Shown here in pieces: positions 34,685-42,077 of a stretch of DNA of 64,000 bases (position 1 is its first letter; the number at the start of each line of letters is the position of its first letter). A program made the translations under genes and the position numbers. A model generated the notes under the pieces. The model ran no database searches. It saw only the letters and a program-made list of their open reading frames with translations, and was not told where the DNA came from. Source of the DNA: Geojedonia sp051814705 (GTDB taxonomy: Bacteria; Bacteroidota; Bacteroidia; Flavobacteriales; Flavobacteriaceae); NCBI GenBank assembly GCA_051814705.1, contig JBPWQW010000005.1:62001-126000 (forward strand). Direction: 5' to 3'.

Positions 34685-36241
34685 TTACTCTTCAAAAATA
34701 ATATGCTGATAGGCTCCCAAATCTGGAGCACTTGTACGATTGACATTTAAAATATCAAATGGAACTTGGTTGGCAAAAGTTGTGTTGCCCTTATTGTTTG
34801 CGGCAGAATTCTCGCCAATAATCAACATATTTTCAAAAGGTTCTTTAAAATCAGGATCTTGATTAAAAATCACATTTTCGTATAAAGTCGAATCGTTAAA
34901 GTTATAATTGGCACCAGTAAAATTGTTGTTATTGTCCTCAAAACGTATCAAACAATTGTTGAATTTAAAATTAAAAGCACTGCCAGTTTCTTCATCCAAT
35001 ATAAACTCTGGATTGTCATTGCCGTAAATGATACAATTATTAAAATTGGCTTCCACCAAATCATTAGTAAACAAGGCATTGTTTTGGTCGGTCACAAAAT
35101 TGTTCAGCAACAATGTTGGGAACTGTCTAAAACCGTTGTTCCAATAATTAGTTAGGGTACAATGTGTGAAATTGTATTTACCACCAAAAGTCCCTGCAAA
35201 AGCCGATTGGCCAGCATTATTAATGACCACATTTTCTCCTAAAATAGAGCTGCCTCTTGCCAGTATCCCAAAATTGCTGCTGTTGTAAATTTGAGTATTG
35301 GTGAGTGTTAATTTGTTATTAGTAGCATCCTGATTCCCATCACATAAGATTCCGACTACCGCATTTTTAATCGTAGCATGGTTTATAAGGTTGTCTTTAC
35401 TGCCATCAAACAACCAAATAGTGCCCCATTGCCCTGGAATATCTTCAAAGTCGGGCTCCAGACGATCGCTTTCAAAAATGACCTCGTTTTCCAAAAGATC
35501 TTGATCGGTACTTAAAGTTCCATTAACGTGTAAAGAGGCATTATTAGCAATCAACAGTCCTGAGTTAGCATGAAAATGAATTCTTGCTCCCGCTTCAATA
35601 GTTAGTGTTTTGCCTTGGTTTACAGCGGCATAGCCATAAATTACATAAGGTTTGTTGTTGGTGAAGTTTAATTCGGAATCTGCCAACAACCGTCCTTGAA
35701 TATCTGTTTCGTCAACTGTTCCATCGCCATCAATATCAAAAGATAGGGTTTCAATAAATCCTTCCGAATCTTTGTTTGGATAAATAAATACGGCATCCTT
35801 AACCAACGTTACAAGCTCTACTTTTTGAAGGTTTGCTCCACTGTCAAATTGGATCACATCGGTATATAAAAACTGTTTGGCCGAAGCTGCTAAGGATTGG
35901 ATATCGATGGTGGTTTCAACAAAAATGAAGATGCTGTCTTTAGCAAGAATCTCGATGTTTTGAAATTCCTTTCCTGGAATACCATCCACATTCAATCGGT
36001 AATTTGATGCTTGTCCTTGCCCTAAACCTAATGTTGGGATCACGATATCGGTATTGCTTCTGTTGTAAACCTTTAAATTATAAGTGCTCGATCCAATATT
36101 GGTAAAAACTGTATCGAGATAAACGGTGTCTTTAGAGAATTCCAACTGTCCCGTGCTGGGGGTAAATTCAAAATCAGTCCTGCATGAACTCCAAAAAATC
36201 AAAGAAATAAGCGTTAAACTGAAATATAATATTCGTTTCAT
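34685..36241 (-). CDS. Secreted lipoprotein with right-handed parallel beta-helix
   Basis: 518 residues with a lipobox (IFWSSC, Cys20). Residues 25-160 form an Ig-like/DUF1573-type N-terminal domain (STYNLKVYNRSNTDIVIP). An EF-hand-like loop, DIDGDGTVDETDI, at about 170-182 suggests calcium binding. From about 215 on, short Asn-rich repeats (IKNAVVGILCDGN, TNTQIYNSSNFGILARG, INNAGQSAF) match a right-handed parallel beta-helix as in polysaccharide-binding or lyase proteins. No lyase active site is identified. Surface exposure and carbohydrate contact are inferred from fold only. Confidence 0.75.
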   Translation of the reverse strand: MKRILYFSLTLISLIFWSSCRTDFEFTPSTGQLEFSKDTVYLDTVFTNIGSSTYNLKVYNRSNTDIVIPTLGLGQGQASNYRLNVDGIPGKEFQNIEILAKDSIFIFVETTIDIQSLAASAKQFLYTDVIQFDSGANLQKVELVTLVKDAVFIYPNKDSEGFIETLSFDIDGDGTVDETDIQGRLLADSELNFTNNKPYVIYGYAAVNQGKTLTIEAGARIHFHANSGLLIANNASLHVNGTLSTDQDLLENEVIFESDRLEPDFEDIPGQWGTIWLFDGSKDNLINHATIKNAVVGILCDGNQDATNNKLTLTNTQIYNSSNFGILARGSSILGENVVINNAGQSAFAGTFGGKYNFTHCTLTNYWNNGFRQFPTLLLNNFVTDQNNALFTNDLVEANFNNCIIYGNDNPEFILDEETGSAFNFKFNNCLIRFEDNNNNFTGANYNFNDSTLYENVIFNQDPDFKEPFENMLIIGENSAANNKGNTTFANQVPFDILNVNRTSAPDLGAYQHIIFEE

Positions 36242-36350
36242 TTAGACAATATAAGTCAACATTTGAATTATTGAGCAATATGCCCAAAAATATAACTTTT
36301 GAAGGCAATAATTTATTATCAAAATGAATATTTTAATTCTAATTGAGTAA

Positions 36351-37076
36351 TTAGTCTTTAATACCTTCTAAAAATTCATCGCTAAATTGAATAAAGGTTT
36401 CCAATAACAAGAGATTATTTTCCCTGAGCAAAAGTTTTTTCTCAATTCCTTTAGCTTCGCAAAAATCAAAAAAAAGCGGATGAAGCTGACTTTCAATTTT
36501 TAGTTCTGAAATCAAAAATTTTGAGTTGAAAAACGAATCTGTTTCAAAAAGAGCCTCCAAATCATAATAATTGGCCATGATTGTAGGTTTAGGTTTGGAT
36601 TTGTTCTTAAATAATTTAGCGATAAGCATTCCAATGGCTTTAAAATCCATATTGAGTACTGGGGGCGGTTCATACAGCCATGGTCTAAGTTCTACATCAC
36701 TTTTGATTTGGGCTTGCAAGGAATTTTCAGCCTCTGTTAAATCTAATTTTTTCTCATTAACCTTGTTTACTTGAACTTCGTCGAGTTGATTCACTATTTT
36801 TTTTAATTCAATAACAATGACATCATTAAAATGGCCTTGAGTAACTAATAAAGTTTTTGGTTCATGAAACAGTGAACCAAAAGAGATTGAATCATTTATG
36901 GCAGCCGTGATTTTGAAGTTGCCTTCATCATCGGTAAATGTCATTATAGCCTGTGTTATATTTATAATTTTTGCACCTTTTACGGTTGCTTCGGCATCAT
37001 AAACTTTACCAGAAACAGTTTGAGAAACTATAGTTATGGGAATAAGGAATAATATTACTAGATATAATTTGAACAA
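36351..37076 (-). CDS. Carboxypeptidase-like regulatory domain protein
   Basis: 241 residues. A signal peptide (YLVILFLIPITIVSQ) is followed by a carboxypeptidase-D-regulatory-like beta-sandwich (19-95: VSGKVYDAEATVKGAKI ... FTDDEGNFKITAAINDSISF). The rest is helical and charged. It resembles the N-terminal plug-associated part of TonB-linked proteins without the barrel. Function unknown; periplasmic or outer-membrane-associated location inferred. Confidence 0.75.
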   Translation of the reverse strand: MFKLYLVILFLIPITIVSQTVSGKVYDAEATVKGAKIINITQAIMTFTDDEGNFKITAAINDSISFGSLFHEPKTLLVTQGHFNDVIVIELKKIVNQLDEVQVNKVNEKKLDLTEAENSLQAQIKSDVELRPWLYEPPPVLNMDFKAIGMLIAKLFKNKSKPKPTIMANYYDLEALFETDSFFNSKFLISELKIESQLHPLFFDFCEAKGIEKKLLLRENNLLLLETFIQFSDEFLEGIKD

Positions 37077-37168
37077 TAAATAAGTAAATGGTTGATAATC
37101 TAAGATACTATAATTGGAGTGATCTCAATTGATAATTAAGAGATTTTAACAGCTGTTCTTATAGATTT

Positions 37169-37558
37169 TCAGTCAAAAAGTTCTATAATCTCTTTTGTAA
37201 TTCTTGCAGGGCGATGGTTTTTTTTGGATATAAAACACCAGTTAGTTTCAGAAGTTGTTAAAAGTTTGCCGGTAGTTTTGTTGTAGATTTCAACGATTCT
37301 CGTGGAAGTCACGCCTTCCGCTTTGGTGACAAAGGTTTTCAATACCAATGCATCATTTAAAAACGCCTGACCTTTATATTGAATGTTATGACTTAACATG
37401 ACCCAATAAAAATGGCCGACTATTTTTTTTGTAGCTTTTGAATCCCAATGGCGTTCGGCTACATCTTGAACCCATTGCACATAACGCACATTGTTAACAT
37501 GGTTGAGGTCATCCAAATCTTCTTGACTAACAGTAATGATTAATTCGAAGGTTTGCAT
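37169..37558 (-). CDS. Acyl-CoA thioesterase, 4HBT/YbgC-like hotdog fold
   Basis: 129 residues with the hotdog pattern. The key stretch is DLDDLNHVNNVRYVQWVQDVAE; here the usual catalytic Asp region (D-x-x-x-H-V-N-N) is intact. Later strands are ALVLKTFVTKAEGVTSTRIVEIYNK. It would hydrolyse acyl-CoA thioesters; chain length unknown. It directly follows the glutaminyl cyclase gene (3-base gap), probably one operon, although no shared pathway is evident. Confidence 0.88.
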   Translation of the reverse strand: MQTFELIITVSQEDLDDLNHVNNVRYVQWVQDVAERHWDSKATKKIVGHFYWVMLSHNIQYKGQAFLNDALVLKTFVTKAEGVTSTRIVEIYNKTTGKLLTTSETNWCFISKKNHRPARITKEIIELFD

Positions 37559-37561
37559 GCT

Positions 37562-38599
37562 TTATTTTTCTATAATTTGTACTTCAAAAAGTTTATCCCA
37601 ACGTTTACCGGTAACAAAAAGGGTTTGCGTATCTGGGTTATAGGCAATGCCATTCAACACATCTAAACCTTGATGTTGGGTTACCAGTTTTCTTAAAGGT
37701 GAAAAGTCGATCACACCTTCAACAGCACCATTTTCAGGATTGATAATGGCCACACCGTTGAGCTGATAGCGGTTTGCGTAAATTTTTCCATTAACCCATT
37801 CCAATTCATTAAGACCTACTACTTTTCCTCGGTTATGATAAGCTTGTATGTGGCTTTCTTCAGCTTTAGTTTCAGGATTTAAGACCCATATATTTTCAGT
37901 GCCATCACTTTTATAAAGGACTTTCCCATCATTACAAAGCCCCCAGCCTTCCTTACTTTCTCCATATTTAAAACTCTCCGTCTTTTCGAAGGTTGCGAGA
38001 TCATAAACAAAGCCAGTATTTTCTTGCCATGTGAGTTGGTATATTTTATCGTTTAAAATAGTCATCCCTTCACCAAAATACGCTTTGGTTAGATCGATGT
38101 TTTTTAAAACGCTCCCCGTTTTATAATCTACTTTTCTCAATTTAGATTCCCCATATTGACCAGTGCTTTCGTAAAGTTCGCCATTGTGGAATTCTAAACC
38201 TTGGGTATAGGAGGTAATATCATGAGGATATTGGTTGATGATATTATAAGTATAGATTTTTGGTGGTTTATTATTTAAAACGAAGAGTTTTGTTGACACA
38301 CTTTCAGACATATTATCGTAATGAACAGTAGCTGTTAGGAGGTGAGAGCCTAATTTTAAATTTTGAGTTGAAGATGAATTCTCAATAGTCTTGTCGTCAA
38401 TTTGATAAACCACTGAATTTATTTTCAGGTTTTTAGGGTTTTTCAAGGTGAGTTCTAAAGTTTCTCCAAGTAGAATCGTATTTTTTTTGGCATTGGTCTC
38501 AATAGAAAATTTGTGGGATTTAGAATTATTGCTATTGCCACAGGAAACGAAACATACCATATAAAACACGGCGGTCAAAACTGTAATTGAAATCTTCAT
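37562..38599 (-). CDS. Glutaminyl-peptide cyclotransferase lipoprotein
   Basis: 345 residues with a lipobox (VCFVSC, Cys20). Residues 25-110 form a beta-rich Ig-like domain. From about 120 the protein matches the five-bladed beta-propeller glutaminyl cyclase family (type I, plant/bacterial): YTQGLEFHNGELYESTGQYGES, KAYFGEGMTILNDKIYQLTW and EGWGLCNDGKVLY. It forms N-terminal pyroglutamate on exported proteins, many of which begin with Gln after signal cleavage in this phylum. It acts on the periplasmic side. Confidence 0.9.
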   Translation of the reverse strand: MKISITVLTAVFYMVCFVSCGNSNNSKSHKFSIETNAKKNTILLGETLELTLKNPKNLKINSVVYQIDDKTIENSSSTQNLKLGSHLLTATVHYDNMSESVSTKLFVLNNKPPKIYTYNIINQYPHDITSYTQGLEFHNGELYESTGQYGESKLRKVDYKTGSVLKNIDLTKAYFGEGMTILNDKIYQLTWQENTGFVYDLATFEKTESFKYGESKEGWGLCNDGKVLYKSDGTENIWVLNPETKAEESHIQAYHNRGKVVGLNELEWVNGKIYANRYQLNGVAIINPENGAVEGVIDFSPLRKLVTQHQGLDVLNGIAYNPDTQTLFVTGKRWDKLFEVQIIEK

Positions 38600-38649
38600 T
38601 TTTTGAATTTTCGAGCAAGTTATTTAATAAAATTCAGTTTAAAAAATCA

Positions 38650-38679
38650 TTGTGAAACTATTAAAAGATTGTATCTTTG
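38650..38679 (+). promoter_or_regulatory. Promoter of the SRP RNA gene
   Basis: TTG (38650-38652), exactly 19 bases, then TATCTTTG (38672-38679): a perfect Bacteroidota-type promoter. Transcription would start about six bases later, at the first base of the folded RNA. Confidence 0.85.
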
Positions 38680-38684
38680 CAGTC

Positions 38685-38780
38685 GGCAAGTCCTACACAA
38701 CCAGCTCCTGCTGAATCCTCCAGGGCGGGAACGCAGCAAAGGTAAGTGGTCGTAGCGGTGTGATGTAGGTAGCTTGCCTT
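38685..38780 (+). ncRNA. ffs: Signal recognition particle RNA, small bacterial type
   Basis: About 96 bases. The ends pair (GGCAAG 38685-38690 with CTTGCC 38773-38778). The SRP54-binding helix 8 is plain: CAGGGCGGGAACGCAGCAAAGGTAAG, with the GGAA tetraloop and asymmetric AGCA loop. A T run after 38778 completes an intrinsic terminator. Ffh binds this RNA to target nascent membrane proteins. It is preceded by a perfect promoter. Confidence 0.95.
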
Positions 38781-38841
38781 TTTTTGTGCCCTAAACTTTC
38801 CTTTTTTATTGTATTTTTGAAGTGTTAATCATTCTAAATTT

Positions 38842-39645
38842 ATGTTCAAAGTTGTTTTAATCACAGGAGGTTCATCCGGAATTGGAAAATCTATTGGTGA
38901 GTTTTTGACCGATAAGGGTTTTAAAGTTTATGGAACCAGTAGACGTCCTGAAAACTATTCTGACAGTAAATTTCAATTAGTTGCATTAGATGTTACCAAT
39001 AATACTTCTATAAAAATGGCAGTGAAATCGGTTATAGATGCCGAAGGACATTTGGATGTGTTGATTAATAATGCTGGAGCAGGAATCACTGGGCCATTAG
39101 AAGAAACCCCAGAAGAAGAAATCAAACGAAATTTTGAAACCAACTTGTTTGGACCAATCAATGTGATCAAAGCGGCCTTGCCTCAAATGAGAAACCAAGG
39201 CTCAGGACTCATTATCAATATCACATCTATTGCAGGCTATATGGGCTTGCCTTATCGCGGCGTTTATAGTGCAAGTAAAGGCGCATTAGAGCTTATTACG
39301 GAGGCATTTAGAATGGAACTTAAGGACTTCAATATTAAAATGACCAATGTGGCTCCAGGAGATTTTGCAACCAATATAGCTGCAGGACGTTACCATGCAC
39401 CAGTAATTAAAGGCTCGCCCTATGAAGTAAAGTACGGTTCGGTATTAAAGGCCATAAACGAAGATGTCAATACAGGTAATGATCCAGAATTGGTAGCAGC
39501 AGAAATTTTCAGAATTATCCAAACGCCAAATCCTAATACACATTATAAAGTTGGGGCGTTTATGCAAAAGTTCTCTATTGTGTTAAAAAGAATCTTACCA
39601 GATAAAATTTATGAAAGATTGTTGCTTAATCATTATAAATTGTAA
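38842..39645 (+). CDS. Short-chain dehydrogenase/reductase (SDR)
   Basis: 267 residues, classical SDR. The cofactor loop TGGSSGIG is at 8-15, NNAG at about 78-81, and the catalytic Ser-Tyr-Lys set in ITSIAGYMGLPYRGVYSASKGA. The GTSRRPEN segment after beta-2 with Arg residues suggests NADP preference. The substrate is not inferable. The stop codon (TAA 39643-39645) is part of the -7 box of the next gene. Confidence 0.92.
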   Translation: MFKVVLITGGSSGIGKSIGEFLTDKGFKVYGTSRRPENYSDSKFQLVALDVTNNTSIKMAVKSVIDAEGHLDVLINNAGAGITGPLEETPEEEIKRNFETNLFGPINVIKAALPQMRNQGSGLIINITSIAGYMGLPYRGVYSASKGALELITEAFRMELKDFNIKMTNVAPGDFATNIAAGRYHAPVIKGSPYEVKYGSVLKAINEDVNTGNDPELVAAEIFRIIQTPNPNTHYKVGAFMQKFSIVLKRILPDKIYERLLLNHYKL

Positions 39646-39650
39646 TTTTG
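39622..39650 (+). promoter_or_regulatory. Promoter of the aldolase gene, overlapping the SDR stop codon
   Basis: TTG (39622-39624), 18 bases, TAATTTTG (39643-39650). The first three bases of the -7 box are the SDR stop codon. Just after the expected start lies a small TCCCGATACTTCGGGA hairpin. Confidence 0.6.
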
Positions 39651-39699
39651 CAGTCCCGATACTTCGGGATCATATAGCAATTTAAATAAACCTATTTAT

Positions 39700-40353
39700 A
39701 TGAAATTTTTTATTGATACTGCCAATCTGGACCAAATTAAAGAAGCACAGGACCTCGGGGTTTTGGATGGCGTTACAACAAACCCTTCATTAATGGCAAA
39801 AGAGGGCATTACAGGACATGATAACATCATGAAGCATTATATTAATATCTGCAATATTGTAGATGGTGATGTGTCTGCAGAAGTCATTTCGACTGATTTT
39901 GAAGGAATGGTTAGAGAAGGTGAGGCTTTGGCTGATTTACACGAGCAAATTGTCGTTAAACTACCCATGATTAAGGACGGTATAAAAGCCTGTAAATATT
40001 TTAGCGATAAAGGTGTTAAAGTCAATATGACTTTGGTGTTTTCTGCAGGTCAAGCTTTATTGGCCGCCAAAGCGGGAGCAACCTATGTTTCACCATTTAT
40101 TGGCCGATTGGATGATATTTCAACAGATGGTTTGAATTTGATTTCGGAAATTAGGCTTATTTATGATAACTACGGATTTGACACCGAAATTTTGGCAGCT
40201 TCAGTTCGCCACACCATGCATGTTATTGATTGTGCCAAATTGGGTGCCGATGTTATGACTGGGCCTTTAAGCTCCATCATTGGATTGTTAAATCACCCGT
40301 TGACCGATATTGGTCTTGCTAAATTTTTAGCAGATTATAAAAAAGGAAATTAA
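39700..40353 (+). CDS. fsa: Fructose-6-phosphate aldolase / transaldolase-like (TalC/Fsa)
   Basis: 217 residues, the short transaldolase family. MKFFIDTANLDQIKEA and GVTTNPSLMAKEG start the barrel. The Schiff-base lysine is in IVVKLPM. VNMTLVFSAGQALLAAKAGA and YVSPFIGRLDD follow. It may act as transaldolase (non-oxidative pentose phosphate pathway) or fructose-6-phosphate aldolase; sequence alone does not settle which. It has its own promoter and a terminator shared with the convergent gene. Confidence 0.9.
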   Translation: MKFFIDTANLDQIKEAQDLGVLDGVTTNPSLMAKEGITGHDNIMKHYINICNIVDGDVSAEVISTDFEGMVREGEALADLHEQIVVKLPMIKDGIKACKYFSDKGVKVNMTLVFSAGQALLAAKAGATYVSPFIGRLDDISTDGLNLISEIRLIYDNYGFDTEILAASVRHTMHVIDCAKLGADVMTGPLSSIIGLLNHPLTDIGLAKFLADYKKGN

Positions 40354-40380
40354 AATCTTGAATACATTTTGAAAGAACCA

Positions 40381-40412
40381 GGAGGGAAGTTATCGATTTT
40401 CCTCCTTTTTTT
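40381..40412 (+). terminator. Intrinsic terminator
   Basis: GGAGGGAA ... TTTTCCTCC followed by seven T. It overlaps the stop codon of the convergent thioredoxin-like lipoprotein gene by two bases. Confidence 0.9.
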
Positions 40413-41835
40413 ATTCTTTATAATAGACTAACTCCTTTAATTGTTCTTCAAATTCTGAAGTAAACAAGAGCGCATTGGCATTTATGATTTTGATGTCTTT
40501 ACCTACCAAAATCGATTTATTTACAGAGTTTATGGCCAAAGCTTCATGCGCCTTGTTGGGATCTCTAAACTGAAATTCTTTGGCGACAGGAAAATTATAC
40601 TGATCCAAAATGTTTTTCCAATGGGAGTTGTCATTATCATTAATGTTGATGCCCACAAAATCTATATTTGGAAATTTAGTTCTCAATTGACTCACTTTAA
40701 AGTGCGTATTTTTCATGAGCAATGGCAATGTTGAAGACCAAAAGTAAATCACTGTTGGTTTTGTAATAATTGAATCTAACATAACTTCCTGATCGGTATA
40801 GTCAATAAGTACCAAAGGTGGTAATTTGTTGCCTTGTTTTAACCCTTTAATTGAATAGACCAAACTATTAATGATTTCTTTGTCTTTTTCACTGCTGGTT
40901 TTTTGAAGAAATGAGTTTAAAACTTGTTTAGTCTCTAAACTGTCTTTACTTGAAGAAATGAAGTCCCTTGTCGTAAATTTTAATAAGTTATTCTTGATCA
41001 TTTTACTGCTTACCAAACTATCAATCAAGTTTAATTTTTCAAGATTGTAAATTACAGATTTGCTATTGAAAATGTCTTGATGTGTTGCGGTTTTATAAAA
41101 TTTTTGTAAGGCTAGATTGTTGAAATGTGAGTATAAAAATTTATTATAAGTATAGAAATCACTCAAGGCTTCGATATTGTAATCGATATCCTTTCTAAAA
41201 TCATAAAAACCATCTGGTAAATCTTTATAATGGATTAAATTGCCGTAACCGTAATAGCCGAACGGATACATTTCCTTGCTAGCGTAATAATTATAGTTAA
41301 TGCTAGTCTTAGCAATGGTTTTAAACAATTCGGAATATTCTTTTTGGCTTAAAAAAGTATGGAATTCATCTAGTTTTATGGTTCTAACAGAATCCAAAAC
41401 TTGTTCAAACTTTTCGGGTTCCAATTGGCACCATTTTCTAAACTTATAGTTGTCTGCTTCGTTTTCTAAAAAAGTTTTAATCAAATAATTATTTTTTCGA
41501 GCTCCATTTCCAGTAAAAACAAGGGACTCGTCAAAATCAATGGTATTTAAGCGTAGTAAAAGACTGTCTTTAGGTTCTAATAAAATCCATTGAAATTCTC
41601 CGCCATGGACAAAAGTATAAAGTCCTGATTCGAAATTTGAAAGTTTACGAAGAAAACGATTGTTGTGGTCTAAATATAGTGTGTCGACTTCATCTTTAGG
41701 ATTGTAGAGCAAAACATAGTCATTGCTCGGGTTAATGATCTGACCACCTAGAAATGCATAATCATCATGCTCCCCCGTATTGTGTTTGCAGTTTAATGTG
41801 GTCAACAATAATAAAAAAGCAGCGAAAAATCTCAT
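40411..41835 (-). CDS. Thioredoxin-fold (TlpA-like) lipoprotein without the CxxC pair
   Basis: 474 residues with a lipobox (LTTLNCKHN, Cys16). The N-terminal half has a DUF4369-like beta domain (30-120) and a long helical region. The C-terminal 130 residues fit a TlpA/AhpC-type thioredoxin fold (PPLVLIDYTDQEVMLD; PTVIYFWSSTLPLLMKNTH; FPNIDFVGININDND). Where active members have WCxxC there is WSSTL (from W366), so it cannot act as a standard thiol-disulfide oxidoreductase. A binding or chaperone role is possible. It is convergent with fsa. Confidence 0.8.
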   Translation of the reverse strand: MRFFAAFLLLLTTLNCKHNTGEHDDYAFLGGQIINPSNDYVLLYNPKDEVDTLYLDHNNRFLRKLSNFESGLYTFVHGGEFQWILLEPKDSLLLRLNTIDFDESLVFTGNGARKNNYLIKTFLENEADNYKFRKWCQLEPEKFEQVLDSVRTIKLDEFHTFLSQKEYSELFKTIAKTSINYNYYASKEMYPFGYYGYGNLIHYKDLPDGFYDFRKDIDYNIEALSDFYTYNKFLYSHFNNLALQKFYKTATHQDIFNSKSVIYNLEKLNLIDSLVSSKMIKNNLLKFTTRDFISSSKDSLETKQVLNSFLQKTSSEKDKEIINSLVYSIKGLKQGNKLPPLVLIDYTDQEVMLDSIITKPTVIYFWSSTLPLLMKNTHFKVSQLRTKFPNIDFVGININDNDNSHWKNILDQYNFPVAKEFQFRDPNKAHEALAINSVNKSILVGKDIKIINANALLFTSEFEEQLKELVYYKE

Positions 41836-41958
41836 AAATAATAAAGGCTCATGCCTAATTAATAGACAAAAATAGAGTTTGTAGTTAAAACCCCTTGTTA
41901 ATGCGCTGTTAAATATTATATAAGACTTTATTTGTTTTATCTAATGGGTTGTTTTTTT

Positions 41959-41966
41959 TACTTTTG
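41959..41966 (+). promoter_or_regulatory. -7 box of the ABC-F transcription unit
   Basis: TACTTTTG fits TAnnTTTG and leaves a leader of about 105 bases before the ABC-F start. The leader contains two micro-ORFs. Confidence 0.55.
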
Positions 41967-41987
41967 CAGCAAACTTAAAAAAATCTT

Positions 41988-42008
41988 ATGTCAAGGAGTA
42001 AGATATGA
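41988..42008 (+). CDS. Leader micro-ORF 1 (MSRSKI)
   Basis: Six codons, ATG to TGA, with an A-rich stretch upstream as expected for translation in Bacteroidota. Its stop overlaps the start of micro-ORF 2 in an ATGA. A leader-peptide role in controlling the ABC-F gene is inferred. Confidence 0.3.
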   Translation: MSRSKI

Positions 42009-42055
42009 TACTTTTCGAGTTCGAAGACTTATTTAATAAGAATAAAAACATCTGA
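42005..42055 (+). CDS. Leader micro-ORF 2 (MILFEFEDLFNKNKNI)
   Basis: Sixteen codons starting inside the stop of micro-ORF 1 and ending 22 bases before the ABC-F start. Acidic/aromatic first half, basic/Asn second half. ABC-F genes are known to be regulated by translated leaders in other bacteria; this one is not a known leader to me. Confidence 0.35.
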   Translation: MILFEFEDLFNKNKNI

Positions 42056-42077
42056 GTAAACTTAAAAAAACAACGCT

